A DNA stretch of 64,000 bases. It comes from Megalopta genalis. Lineage: Eukaryota > Arthropoda > Insecta > Hymenoptera > Halictidae. The stretch covers positions 231,001 through 295,000 of the forward strand of contig NW_027476311.1 in NCBI RefSeq assembly GCF_051020955.1, written 5' to 3'. The notes below the pieces were generated by a model. The model ran no database searches. It was given only the letters and a program-made list of their open reading frames with translations, and was not told where the DNA came from. Made by a program: the position numbers and the translations under genes. Shown here piece after piece: positions 21,001 to 34,600 of this stretch (position 1 is the stretch's first letter; every line of letters starts with the position of its first letter).

Positions 21001-22087
21001 TATTTTAAACAATGTATCGTTCTAAATGCTTAATCCCTATGTAAAAAAGTTATTTAAGCAGGAATATGTTATTGAAAAAAATTAGAAAAATTTATTTTAG
21101 CCGTAAATCGAAAATAATGGATCGAGCGAATCGGTCGATTGCGCCGAGACGCGCTATGATGCAACAGACGAGCGATTGGAACGCCCGAATATTTTCAAAG
21201 TCCCAACGTACCGATCAAGAGTAAAGTACCATTTTCCTACATTAGATTTCGTTCTAAATGCTTAATCCCTATGTAAAAACGTTAGTTAAGCAAGAATATC
21301 GTATTTTTAAAAAAATCTAATGATAGGATTTTCCAGAAAATTGAAAAAACCGAAAAATGTCAAGAGTAAAGTGCCATTTTCTGACATTAGATTTCGTTCT
21401 AAATGCTTAATCCCTATGTAGAAACGTTAGTTAAGCAAGAATATCGTATTTTTAAAAAAATCTAATGATAGGATTTTTCAGAAAATTGAAAAAACCGTAA
21501 AATGTCAAGAGTAAAGTGCCCTTATTTTAAACAATGTATCGTTCTAAATGCTTAATCCCTATGTAAAAAAGTTATTTTAGCAGGAATATGTTATTGAAAA
21601 AAATTAGAAAAATTTATTTTAGCCGTAAATCGAAAATAATGGGGACACCGGAGCTGTTCGAAGCGCCGAGCGCGCCGCGTACGCCCGAATATTTTCAAAG
21701 TCCCAACGTACCGATCAAGAGTAAAGTACCATTTTCCTACATTAGATTTCGTTCTAAATGCTTAATCCCTATGTAAAAACGTTAGTTAAGCAAGAATATC
21801 GTATTTTTAAAAAAATCTAATGATAGGATTTTCCAGAAAATTGAAAAAACCGAAAAATGTCAAGAGTAAAGTGCCATTTTCTGACATTAGATTTCGTTCT
21901 AAATGCATAATCCCTATGTAGAAACTTTAGTTAAGCAAGAATATCGTATTTTTAAAAAAATCTAATGATAGGATTTTTCAGAAAATTGAAAAAACCGTAA
22001 AATGTCAAGAGTAAAGTGCCCTTACTTTAAACAATGTATCGTTCTAAATGCTTAATCCCTATGTAAAAAAGTTATTTAAGCAGGAAT

Positions 22088-22464
22088 ATGTTATTGAAAA
22101 AAATTAGAAAAATTTATTTTAGCCGTAAATCGAAAATAATGGATCGAGCGAATCGGTCGATTGCGCCGAGACGCGCTATGATGCAACAGACGAGCGATTG
22201 GAACGCCCGAATATTTTCAAAGTCCCAACGTACCGATCAAGAGTAAAGTACCATTTTCCTACATTAGATTTCCTTCTAAATGCTTAATCCCTATGTAGAA
22301 ACGTTAGTTAAGCAAGAATATCGTATTTTTAAAAAAATCTAATGATAGGATTTTTCAGAAAATTGAAAAAACCGTAAAATGTCAAGAGTAAAGTGCCCTT
22401 ATTTTAAACAATGTATCGTTCTAAATGCTTAATCCCTATGTAAAAAAGTTATTTTAGCAGGAAT
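22088..22464. repeat. 377-bp short B monomer; empty-site paralogue of the copy 1 locus
   Basis: A B monomer that lacks one 145-bp subunit, by fusion of the third subunit with the first of the next unit (gtagaaacg now follows the cctacattag variant). It carries an unoccupied target at 22169-22181. The same deletion, with a nearby base change (gatttcc instead of gatttcg), is found immediately after copy 1 near 12,175. The preceding B carries the same cttacttt variant in both places. The two loci are therefore paralogous, and this one lacks the element. Confidence 0.85.
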
Positions 22465-24302
22465 ATGTTATTGAAAAAAATTAGAAAAATTTATTTTAGC
22501 CGTAAATCGAAAATAATGGGGACACCGGAGCTGTTCGAAGCGCCGAGCGCGCCGCGTACGCCCGAATATTTTCAAAGTCCCAACGTACCGATCAAGAGTA
22601 AAGTACCATTTTCCTACATTAGATTTCGTTCTAAATGCTTAATCCCTATGTAAAAACGTTAGTTAAGCAAGAATATCGTATTTTTAAAAAAATCTAATGA
22701 TAGGATTTTCCAGAAAATTGAAAAAACCGAAAAATGTCAAGAGTAAAGTGCCATTTTCTGACATTAGATTTCGTTCTAAATGCTTAATCCCTATGTAGAA
22801 ACGTTAGTTAAGCAAGAATATCGTATTTTTAAAAAAATCTAATGATAGGATTTTTCAGAAAATTGAAAAAACCGTAAAATGTCAAGAGTAAAGTGCCCTT
22901 ACTTTAAACAATGTATCGTTCTAAATGCTTAATCCCTATGTAAAAAAGTTATTTAAGCAGGAATATGTTATTGAAAAAAATTAGAAAAATTTATTTTAGC
23001 CGTAAATCGAAAATAATGGATCGAGCGAATCGGTCGATTGCGCCGAGACGCGCTATGATGCAACAGACGAGCGATTGGAACGCCCGAATATTTTCAAAGT
23101 CCCAACGTACCGATCAAGAGTAAAGTACCATTTTCCTACATTAGATTTCGTTCTAAATGCTTAATCCCTATGTAAAAACGTTAGTTAAGCAAGAATATCG
23201 TATTTTTAAAAAAATCTAATGATAGGATTTTCCAGAAAATTGAAAAAACCGAAAAATGTCAAGAGTAAAGTGCCATTTTCTGACATTAGATTTCGTTCTA
23301 AATGCTTAATCCCTATGTAGAAACGTTAGTTAAGCAAGAATATCGTATTTTTAAAAAAATCTAATGATAGGATTTTTCAGAAAATTGAAAAAACCGTAAA
23401 ATGTCAAGAGTAAAGTGCCCTTATTTTAAACAATGTATCGTTCTAAATGCTTAATCCCTATGTAAAAAAGTTATTTAAGCAGGAATATGTTATTGAAAAA
23501 AATTAGAAAAATTTATTTTAGCCGTAAATCGAAAATAATGGATCGAGCGAATCGGTCGATTGCGCCGAGACGCGCTATGATGCAACAGACGAGCGATTGG
23601 AACGCCCGAATATTTTCAAAGTCCCAACGTACCGATCAAGAGTAAAGTACCATTTTCCTACATTAGATTTCGTTCTAAATGCTTAATCCCTATGTAAAAA
23701 CGTTAGTTAAGCAAGAATATCGTATTTTTAAAAAAATCTAATGATAGGATTTTCCAGAAAATTGAAAAAACCGAAAAATGTCAAGAGTAAAGTGCCATTT
23801 TCTGACATTAGATTTCGTTCTAAATGCTTAATCCCTATGTAGAAACGTTAGTTAAGCAAGAATATCGTATTTTTAAAAAAATCTAATGATAGGATTTTTC
23901 AGAAAATTGAAAAAACCGTAAAATGTCAAGAGTAAAGTGCCCTTATTTTAAACAATGTATCGTTCTAAATGCTTAATCCCTATGTAAAAAAGTTATTTTA
24001 GCAGGAATATGTTATTGAAAAAAATTAGAAAAATTTATTTTAGCCGTAAATCGAAAATAATGGATCGAGCGAATCGGTCGATTGCGCCGAGACGCGCTAT
24101 GATGCAACAGACGAGCGATTGGAACGCCCGAATATTTTCAAAGTCCCAACGTACCGATCAAGAGTAAAGTACCATTTTCCTACATTAGATTTCGTTCTAA
24201 ATGCTTAATCCCTATGTAAAAACGTTAGTTAAGCAAGAATATCGTATTTTTAAAAAAATCTAATGATAGGATTTTCCAGAAAATTGAAAAAACCGAAAAA
24301 TG

Positions 24303-24592
24303 TCAAGAGTAAAGTGCCATTTTCTGACATTAGATTTCGTTCTAAATGCTTAATCCCTATGTAGAAACGTTAGTTAAGCAAGAATATCGTATTTTTAAAC
24401 AAATCTAATGATAGGATTTTTCAGAAAATTGAAAAAACCGAAAAATGTCAAGAGTAAAGTGCCATTTTCTGACATTAGATTTCGTTCTAAATGCTTAATC
24501 CCTATGTAGAAACGTTAGTGAAGCAAGAATATCGTATTTTTAAAAAAATCTAATGATAGGATTTTTCAGAAAATTGAAAAAACCGTAAAATG
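24303..24592. repeat. Doubled 145-bp subunit
   Basis: The subunit starting tcaagagtaaagtgcc is present twice in a row (24303-24447 and 24448-24592), lengthening the local spacing from A 22465 to A 24676 to 2,211 bp. The first copy ends in a tttaaacaaat variant that also appears in the doubling near 57,805. Confidence 0.85.
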
Positions 24593-27500
24593 TCAAGAGT
24601 AAAGTGCCCTTATTTTAAACAATGTATCGTTCTAAATGCTTAATCCCTATGTAAAAAAGTTATTTTAGCAGGAATATGTTATTGAAAAAAATTAGAAAAA
24701 TTTATTTTAGCCGTAAATCGAAAATAATGGGGACACCGGAGCTGTTCGAAGCGCCGAGCGCGCCGCGTACGCCCGAATATTTTCAAAGTCCCAACGTACC
24801 GATCAAGAGTAAAGTACCATTTTCCTACATTAGATTTCGTTCTAAATGCTTAATCCCTATGTAAAAACGTTAGTTAAGCAAGAATATCGTATTTTTAAAA
24901 AAATCTAATGATAGGATTTTCCAGAAAATTGAAAAAACCGAAAAATGTCAAGAGTAAAGTGCCATTTTCTGACATTAGATTTCGTTCTAAATGCTTAATC
25001 CCTATGTAGAAACGTTAGTTAAGCAAGAATATCGTATTTTTAAAAAAATCTAATGATAGGATTTTTCAGAAAATTGAAAAAACCGTAAAATGTCAAGAGT
25101 AAAGTGCCCTTATTTTAAACAATGTATCGTTCTAAATGCTTAATCCCTATGTAAAAAAGTTATTTAAGCAGGAATATGTTATTGAAAAAAATTAGAAAAA
25201 TTTATTTTAGCCGTAAATCGAAAATAATGGATCGAGCGAATCGGTCGATTGCGCCGAGACGCGCTATGATGCAACAGACGAGCGATTGGAACGCCCGAAT
25301 ATTTTCAAAGTCCCAACGTACCGATCAAGAGTAAAGTACCATTTTCCTACATTAGATTTCGTTCTAAATGCTTAATCCCTATGTAAAAACGTTAGTTAAG
25401 CAAGAATATCGTATTTTTAAAAAAATCTAATGATAGGATTTCCCAGAAAATTGAAAAAACCGAAAAATGTCAAGAGTAAAGTGCCATTTTCTGACATTAG
25501 ATTTCGTTCTAAATGCTTAATCCCTATGTAGAAACGTTAGTTAAGCAAGAATATCGTATTTTTAAAAAAATCTAATGATAGGATTTTTCAGAAAATTGAA
25601 AAAACCGTAAAATGTCAAGAGTAAAGTGCCCTTATTTTAAACAATGTATCGTTCTAAATGCTTAATCCCTATGTAAAAAAGTTATTTTAGCAGGAATATG
25701 TTATTGAAAAAAATTAGAAAAATTTATTTTAGCCGTAAATCGAAAATAATGGATCGAGCGAATCGGTCGATTGCGCCGAGACGCGCTATGATGCAACAGA
25801 CGAGCGATTGGAACGCCCGAATATTTTCAAAGTCCCAACGTACCGATCAAGAGTAAAGTACCATTTTCCTACATTAGATTTCGTTCTAAATGCTTAATCC
25901 CTATGTAAAAACGTTAGTTAAGCAAGAATATCGTATTTTTAAAAAAATCTAATGATAGGATTTCCCAGAAAATTGAAAAAACCGAAAAATGTCAAGAGTA
26001 AAGTGCCATTTTCTGACATTAGATTTCGTTCTAAATGCTTAATCCCTATGTAGAAACGTTAGTTAAGCAAGAATATCGTATTTTTAAAAAAATCTAATGA
26101 TAGGATTTTTCAGAAAATTGAAAAAACCGTAAAATGTCAAGAGTAAAGTGCCCTTATTTTAAACAATGTATCGTTCTAAATGCTTAATCCCTATGTAAAA
26201 AAGTTATTTAAGCAGGAATATGTTATTGAAAAAAATTAGAAAAATTTATTTTAGCCGTAAATCGAAAATAATGGATCGAGCGAATCGGTCGATTGCGCCG
26301 AGACGCGCTATGCTGCAACAGACGAGCGATTGGAACCCCCGAATATTTTCAAAGTCCCAACGTACCGATCAAGAGTAAAGTACCATTTTCCTACATTAGA
26401 TTTCGTTCTAAATGCTTAATCCCTATGTAAAAACGTTAGTTAAGCAAGAATATCGTATTTTTAAAAAAATCTAATGATAGGATTTTCCAGAAAATTGAAA
26501 AAACCGAAAAATGTCAAGAGTAAAGTGCCATTTTCTGACATTAGATTTCGTTCTAAATGCTTAATCCCTATGTAGAAACGTTAGTTAAGCAAGAATATCG
26601 TATTTTTAAAAAAATCTAATGATAGGATTTTTCAGAAAATTGAAAAAACCGTAAAATGTCAAGAGTAAAGTGCCCTTATTTTAAACAATGTATCGTTCTA
26701 AATGCTTAATCCCTATGTAAAAAAGTTATTTTAGCAGGAATATGTTATTGAAAAAAATTAGAAAAATTTATTTTAGCCGTAAATCGAAAATAATGGGGAC
26801 ACCGGAGCTGTTCGAAGCGCCGAGCGCGCCGCGTACGCCCGAATATTTTCAAAGTCCCAACGTACCGATCAAGAGTAAAGTACCATTTTCCTACATTAGA
26901 TTTCGTTCTAAATGCTTAATCCCTATGTAAAAACGTTAGTTAAGCAAGAATATCGTATTTTTAAAAAAATCTAATGATAGGATTTCCCAGAAAATTGAAA
27001 AAACCGAAAAATGTCAAGAGTAAAGTGCCATTTTCTGACATTAGATTTCGTTCTAAATGCTTAATCCCTATGTAGAAACGTTAGTTAAGCAAGAATATCG
27101 TATTTTTAAAAAAATCTAATGATAGGATTTTTCAGAAAATTGAAAAAACCGTAAAATGTCAAGAGTAAAGTGCCCTTATTTTAAACAATGTATCGTTCTA
27201 AATGCTTAATCCCTATGTAAAAAAGTTATTTTAGCAGGAATATGTTATTGAAAAAAATTAGAAAAATTTATTTTAGCCGTAAATCGAAAATAATGGATCG
27301 AGCGAATCGGTCGATTGCGCCGAGACGCGCTATGATGCAACAGACGAGCGATTGGAACGCCCGAATATTTTCAAAGTCCCAACGTACCGATCAAGAGTAA
27401 AGTACCATTTTCCTACATTAGATTTCGTTCTAAATGCTTAATCCCTATGTAAAAACGTTAGTTAAGCAAGAATATCGTATTTTTAAAAAAATCTAATGAT

Positions 27501-28035
27501 AGGATTTTCCAGAAAATTGAAAAAACCGAAAAATGTCAAGAGTAAAGTGCCATTTTCTGACATTAGATTTCGTTCTAAATGCTTAATCCCTATGTAGAAA
27601 CGTTAGTTAAGCAAGAATATCGTATTTTTAAAAAAATCTAATGATAGGATTTTTCAGAAAATTGAAAAAACCGTAAAATGTCAAGAGTAAAGTGCCCTTA
27701 TTTTAAACAATGTATCGTTCTAAATGCTTAATCCCTATGTAAAAAAGTTATTTTAGCAGGAATATGTCATTGAAAAAAATTAGAAAAATTTATTTTAGCC
27801 GTAAATCGAAAATAATGGGGACACCGGAGCTGTTCGAAGCGCCGAGCGCGCCGCGTACGCCCGAATATTTTCAAAGTCCCAACGTACCGATCAAGAGTAA
27901 AGTACCATTTTCCTACATTAGATTTCGTTCTAAATGCTTAATCCCTATGTAAAAACGTTAGTTAAGCAAGAATATCGTATTTTTAAAAAAATCTAATGAT
28001 AGGATTTTCCAGAAAATTGAAAAAACCGAAAAATG

Positions 28036-28325
28036 TCAAGAGTAAAGTGCCATTTTCTGACATTAGATTTCGTTCTAAATGCTTAATCCCTATGTAGAAA
28101 CGTTAGTTAAGCAAGAATATCGTATTTTTAAAAAAATCTAATGATAGGATTTTTCAGAAAATTGAAAAAACCGAAAAATGTCAAGAGTAAAGTGCCATTT
28201 TCTGACATTAGATTTCGTTCTAAATGCTTAATCCCTATGTAGAAACGTTAGTTAAGCAAGAATATCGTATTTTTAAAAAAATCTAATGATAGGATTTTTC
28301 AGAAAATTGAAAAAACCGTAAAATG
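28036..28325. repeat. Doubled 145-bp subunit
   Basis: Tandem duplication of the first subunit (28036-28180 and 28181-28325). The spacing from A 27764 to A 29975 is again 2,211 bp. It lacks the tttaaacaaat variant, so it may be an independent event. Confidence 0.83.
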
Positions 28326-31300
28326 TCAAGAGTAAAGTGCCCTTATTTTAAACAATGTATCGTTCTAAATGCTTAATCCCTATGTAAAAAAGTTATTTAA
28401 GCAGGAATATGTTATTGAAAAAAATTAGAAAAATTTATTTTAGCCGTAAATCGAAAATAATGGATCGAGCGAATCGGTCGATTGCGCCGAGACGCGCTAT
28501 GATGCAACAGACGAGCGATTGGAACGCCCGAATATTTTCAAAGTCCCAACGTACCGATCAAGAGTAAAGTACCATTTTCCTACATTAGATTTCGTTCTAA
28601 ATGCTTAATCCCTATGTAAAAACGTTAGTTAAGCAAGAATATCGTATTTTTAAAAAAATCTAATGATAGGATTTCCCAGAAAATTGAAAAAACCGAAAAA
28701 TGTCAAGAGTAAAGTGCCATTTTCTGACATTAGATTTCGTTCTAAATGCTTAATCCCTATGTAGAAACGTTAGTTAAGCAAGAATATCGTATTTTTAAAA
28801 AAATCTAATGATAGGATTTTTCAGAAAATTGAAAAAACCGTAAAATGTCAAGAGTAAAGTGCCCTTATTTTAAACAATGTATCGTTCTAAATGCTTAATC
28901 CCTATGTAAAAAAGTTATTTTAGCAGGAATATGTTATTGAAAAAAATTAGAAAAATTTATTTTAGCCGTAAATCGAAAATAATGGATCGAGCGAATCGGT
29001 CGATTGCGCCGAGACGCGCTATGATGCAACAGACGAGCGATTGGAACGCCCGAATATTTTCAAAGTCCCAACGTACCGATCAAGAGTAAAGTACCATTTT
29101 CCTACATTAGATTTCGTTCTAAATGCTTAATCCCTATGTAAAAACGTTAGTTAAGCAAGAATATCGTATTTTTAAAAAAATCTAATGATAGGATTTCCCA
29201 GAAAATTGAAAAAACCGAAAAATGTCAAGAGTAAAGTGCCATTTTCTGACATTAGATTTCGTTCTAAATGCTTAATCCCTATGTAGAAACGTTAGTTAAG
29301 CAAGAATATCGTATTTTTAAAAAAATCTAATGATAGGATTTTTCAGAAAATTGAAAAAACCGTAAAATGTCAAGAGTAAAGTGCCCTTATTTTAAACAAT
29401 GTATCGTTCTAAATGCTTAATCCCTATGTAAAAAAGTTATTTAAGCAGGAATATGTTATTGAAAAAAATTAGAAAAATTTATTTTAGCCGTAAATCGAAA
29501 ATAATGGATCGAGCGAATCGGTCGATTGCGCCGAGACGCGCTATGATGCAACAGACGAGCGATTGGAACCCCCGAATATTTTCAAAGTCCCAACGTACCG
29601 ATCAAGAGTAAAGTACCATTTTCCTACATTAGATTTCGTTCTAAATGCTTAATCCCTATGTAAAAACGTTAGTTAAGCAAGAATATCGTATTTTTAAAAA
29701 AATCTAATGATAGGATTTTCCAGAAAATTGAAAAAACCGAAAAATGTCAAGAGTAAAGTGCCATTTTCTGACATTAGATTTCGTTCTAAATGCTTAATCC
29801 CTATGTAGAAACGTTAGTTAAGCAAGAATATCGTATTTTTAAAAAAATCTAATGATAGGATTTTTCAGAAAATTGAAAAAACCGTAAAATGTCAAGAGTA
29901 AAGTGCCCTTATTTTAAACAATGTATCGTTCTAAATGCTTAATCCCTATGTAAAAAAGTTATTTTAGCAGGAATATGTTATTGAAAAAAATTAGAAAAAT
30001 TTATTTTAGCCGTAAATCGAAAATAATGGGGACACCGGAGCTGTTCGAAGCGCCGAGCGCGCCGCGTACGCCCGAATATTTTCAAAGTCCCAACGTACCG
30101 ATCAAGAGTAAAGTACCATTTTCCTACATTAGATTTCGTTCTAAATGCTTAATCCCTATGTAAAAACGTTAGTTAAGCAAGAATATCGTATTTTTAAAAA
30201 AATCTAATGATAGGATTTCCCAGAAAATTGAAAAAACCGAAAAATGTCAAGAGTAAAGTGCCATTTTCTGACATTAGATTTCGTTCTAAATGCTTAATCC
30301 CTATGTAGAAACGTTAGTTAAGCAAGAATATCGTATTTTTAAAAAAATCTAATGATAGGATTTTTCAGAAAATTGAAAAAACCGTAAAATGTCAAGAGTA
30401 AAGTGCCCTTATTTTAAACAATGTATCGTTCTAAATGCTTAATCCCTATGTAAAAAAGTTATTTTAGCAGGAATATGTCATTGAAAAAAATTAGAAAAAT
30501 TTATTTTAGCCGTAAATCGAAAATAATGGGGACACCGGAGCTGTTCGAAGCGCCGAGCGCGCCGCGTACGCCCGAATATTTTCAAAGTCCCAACGTACCG
30601 ATCAAGAGTAAAGTACCATTTTCCTACATTAGATTTCGTTCTAAATGCTTAATCCCTATGTAAAAACGTTAGTTAAGCAAGAATATCGTATTTTTAAAAA
30701 AATCTAATGATAGGATTTTCCAGAAAATTGAAAAAACCGAAAAATGTCAAGAGTAAAGTGCCATTTTCTGACATTAGATTTCGTTCTAAATGCTTAATCC
30801 CTATGTAGAAACGTTAGTTAAGCAAGAATATCGTATTTTTAAAAAAATCTAATGATAGGATTTTTCAGAAAATTGAAAAAACCGTAAAATGTCAAGAGTA
30901 AAGTGCCCTTATTTTAAACAATGTATCGTTCTAAATGCTTAATCCCTATGTAAAAAAGTTATTTAAGCAGGAATATGTTATTGAAAAAAATTAGAAAAAT
31001 TTATTTTAGCCGTAAATCGAAAATAATGGATCGAGCGAATCGGTCGATTGCGCCGAGACGCGCTATGATGCAACAGACGAGCGATTGGAACGCCCGAATA
31101 TTTTCAAAGTCCCAACGTACCGATCAAGAGTAAAGTACCATTTTCCTACATTAGATTTCGTTCTAAATGCTTAATCCCTATGTAAAAACGTTAGTTAAGC
31201 AAGAATATCGTATTTTTAAAAAAATCTAATGATAGGATTTTCCAGAAAATTGAAAAAACCGAAAAATGTCAAGAGTAAAGTGCCATTTTCTGACATTAGA

Positions 31301-34143
31301 TTTCGTTCTAAATGCTTAATCCCTATGTAGAAACGTTAGTTAAGCAAGAATATCGTATTTTTAAAAAAATCTAATGCTAGGATTTTTCAGAAAATTGAAA
31401 AAACCGTAAAATGTCAAGAGTAAAGTGCCCTTATTTTAAACAATGTATCGTTCTAAATGCTTAATCCCTATGTAAAAAAGTTATTTTAGCAGGAATATGT
31501 TATTGAAAAAAATTAGAAAAATTTATTTTAGCCGTAAATCGAAAATAATGGGGACACCGGAGCTGTTCGAAGCGCCGAGCGCGCCACGTACGCCCGAATA
31601 TTTTCAAAGTCCCAACGTACCGATCAAGAGTAAAGTACCATTTTCCTACATTAGATTTCGTTCTAAATGCTTAATCCCTATGTAAAAACGTTAGTTAAGC
31701 AAGAATATCGTATTTTTAAAAAAATCTAATGATAGGATTTTCCAGAAAATTGAAAAAACCGAAAAATGTCAAGAGTAAAGTGCCATTTTCTGACATTAGA
31801 TTTCGTTCTAAATGCTTAATCCCTATGTAGAAACGTTAGTTAAGCAAGAATATCGTATTTTTAAAAAAATCTAATGATAGGATTTTTCAGAAAATTGAAA
31901 AAACCGTAAAATGTCAAGAGTAAAGTGCCCTTATTTTAAACAATGTATCGTTCTAAATGCTTAATCCCTATGTAAAAAAGTTATTTTAGCAGGAATATGT
32001 TATTGATAAAAATTAGAAAAATTTATTTTAGCCGTAAATCGAAAATAATGGGGACACCGGAGCTGTTCGAAGCGCCGAGCGCGCCGCGTACGCCCGAATA
32101 TTTTCAAAGTCCCAACGTACCGATCAAGAGTAAAGTACCATTTTCCTACATTAGATTTCGTTCTAAATGCTTAATCCCTATGTAAAAACGTTAGTTAAGC
32201 AAGAATATCGTATTTTTAAAAAAATCTAATGATAGGATTTTCCAGAAAATTGAAAAAACCGAAAAATGTCAAGAGTAAAGTGCCATTTTCTGACATTAGA
32301 TTTCGTTCTAAATGCTTAATCCCTATGTAGAAACGTTAGTTAAGCAAGAATATCGTATTTTTAAAAAAATCTAATGATAGGATTTTTCAGAAAATTGAAA
32401 AAACCGTAAAATGTCAAGAGTAAAGTGCCCTTACTTTAAACAATGTATCGTTCTAAATGCTTAATCCCTATGTAAAAAAGTTATTTAAGCAGGAATATGT
32501 TATTGAAAAAAATTAGAAAAATTTATTTTAGCCGTAAATCGAAAATAATGGATCGAGCGAATCGGTCGATTGCGCCGAGACGCGCTATGATGCAACAGAC
32601 GAGCGATTGGAACGCCCGAATATTTTCAAAGTCCCAACGTACCGATCAAGAGTAAAGTACCATTTTCCTACATTAGATTTCGTTCTAAATGCTTAATCCC
32701 TATGTAAAAACGTTAGTTAAGCAAGAATATCGTATTTTTAAAAAAATCTAATGATAGGATTTTCCAGAAAATTGAAAAAACCGAAAAATGTCAAGAGTAA
32801 AGTGCCATTTTCTGACATTAGATTTCGTTCTAAATGCTTAATCCCTATGTAGAAACGTTAGTTAAGCAAGAATATCGTATTTTTAAAAAAATCTAATGAT
32901 AGGATTTTTCAGAAAATTGAAAAAACCGTAAAATGTCAAGAGTAAAGTGCCCTTATTTTAAACAATGTATCGTTCTAAATGCTTAATCCCTATGTAAAAA
33001 AGTTATTTAAGCAGGAATATGTTATTGAAAAAAATTAGAAAAATTTATTTTAGCCGTAAATCGAAAATAATGGATCGAGCGAATCGGTCGATTGCGCCGA
33101 GACGCGCTATGATGCAACAGACGAGCGATTGGAACGCCCGAATATTTTCAAAGTCCCAACGTACCGATCAAGAGTAAAGTACCATTTTCCTACATTAGAT
33201 TTCGTTCTAAATGCTTAATCCCTATGTAAAAACGTTAGTTAAGCAAGAATATCGTATTTTTAAAAAAATCTAATGATAGGATTTTCCAGAAAATTGAAAA
33301 AACCGAAAAATGTCAAGAGTAAAGTGCCATTTTCTGACATTAGATTTCGTTCTAAATGCTTAATCCCTATGTAGAAACGTTAGTTAAGCAAGAATATCGT
33401 ATTTTTAAAAAAATCTAATGATAGGATTTTTCAGAAAATTGAAAAAACCGTAAAATGTCAAGAGTAAAGTGCCCTTATTTTAAACAATGTATCGTTCTAA
33501 ATGCTTAATCCCTATGTAAAAAAGTTATTTTAGCAGGAATATGTTATTGAAAAAAATTAGAAAAATTTATTTTAGCCGTAAATCGAAAATAATGGATCGA
33601 GCGAATCGGTCGATTGCGCCGAGACGCGCTATGATGCAACAGACGAGCGATTGGAACGCCCGAATATTTTCAAAGTCCCAACGTACCGATCAAGAGTAAA
33701 GTACCATTTTCCTACATTAGATTTCGTTCTAAATGCTTAATCCCTATGTAAAAACGTTAGTTAAGCAAGAATATCGTATTTTTAAAAAAATCTAATGATA
33801 GGATTTTCCAGAAAATTGAAAAAACCGAAAAATGTCAAGAGTAAAGTGCCATTTTCTGACATTAGATTTCGTTCTAAATGCTTAATCCCTATGTAGAAAC
33901 GTTAGTTAAGCAAGAATATCGTATTTTTAAAAAAATCTAATGATAGGATTTTTCAGAAAATTGAAAAAACCGTAAAATGTCAAGAGTAAAGTGCCCTTAT
34001 TTTAAACAATGTATCGTTCTAAATGCTTAATCCCTATGTAAAAAAGTTATTTTAGCAGGAATATGTTATTGAAAAAAATTAGAAAAATTTATTTTAGCCG
34101 TAAATCGAAAATAATGGATCGAGCGAATCGGTCGATTGCGCCG

Positions 34144-34157
34144 AGACGCGCTATGAT
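34144..34157 (+). repeat. Left target-site duplication of copy 2
   Basis: The 14 bp agacgcgctatgat precede the truncated element and recur at 38141-38154. They are one base longer at the 3' end than in copy 1; the extra T may be microhomology or chance. Confidence 0.9.
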
Positions 34158-34598
34158 ACAGTGGGCTGGACCCAGGCGACGGTGGAGGCCCTCAGCGCCC
34201 GCCCCTTGCAGTGCTACCGCTGCTTTGGCTTAGGCCACACGAGGCAGCGGTGCACTGCGGCCGAGGATCGGTCCGGCTGCTGTTTTGGGTGCGGCAGTCA
34301 GGACCACAGGGTGGCTGGCTGCACTGAACAGCCAAAGTGCCCGCTTTGCGCGGGTGCTGGCAAGCCGGCCAGCCACCGCCTCGGCAGCCGGGCGTGCCCT
34401 GCCAGCGCGAGACGCGGCAGAGGGAGCAGGGGGAGGAGAACCACGACGGCCAAGGCGGCAGCCGCCGTGGCAGCTACTAATACAAAAGATCCGGCACCCA
34501 AGGATGCCACCGTCACGCCCGCGGGGGCGGTTGGGGCTGATAAAACCCCAGACGCCACCGCTCCCGCGGCGGCGATGGAGATTGAGGCGCCGGAGTAA
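34158..34598 (+). pseudogene. 3' remnant of ORF1 in copy 2
   Basis: An open frame of 146 codons plus stop corresponds to residues 555-700 of the copy 1 ORF1. It contains all three zinc knuckles (for example CYRC...HTRQRC) and the Ala/Lys-rich tail. There is no ATG; an in-frame GTG is present, but a eukaryotic start is unlikely. The upstream satellite frame does not join it in phase. It ends in the same TAATG overlap with ORF2. It is a truncated, probably untranslated remnant. Confidence 0.9.
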
Positions 34599-34600
34599 TG
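34596..34600 (+). promoter_or_regulatory. UAAUG stop-start of copy 2
   Basis: The TAA (34596-34598) and ATG (34598-34600) overlap is conserved from copy 1. It would couple ORF2 to a terminating ORF1, but that frame has no start in this truncated copy. Confidence 0.7.

Larger units (their letters stand above)
12072..34157. repeat. Satellite 1 array, block II
   Basis: This is the same satellite between the two retrotransposon copies. A monomers (ATG landmark) fall at 12368, 13390, 14412, 15434, 15934, 17478, 18500, 20566, 21588, 22465, 24676, 26742, 27764, 29975, 30475, 31497 and 31997, and B monomers fill the gaps. The first monomer after copy 1 (up to 12367) is a shortened B that lost one 145-bp subunit. 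AA junctions occur at 15434/15934, 29975/30475 and 31497/31997. A run of four B monomers (32497, 33019, 33541 and 34063) leads into copy 2. A ggatttccc variant (for example near 19,785, 25,440, 25,965 and 26,983) marks a sub-family in the middle. No gene is seen. Confidence 0.97.

Noticed and set aside
34161..34598. Separate small zinc-knuckle gene starting at a GTG
   Set aside because: It is the truncated 3' end of ORF1 of copy 2; there is no ATG.
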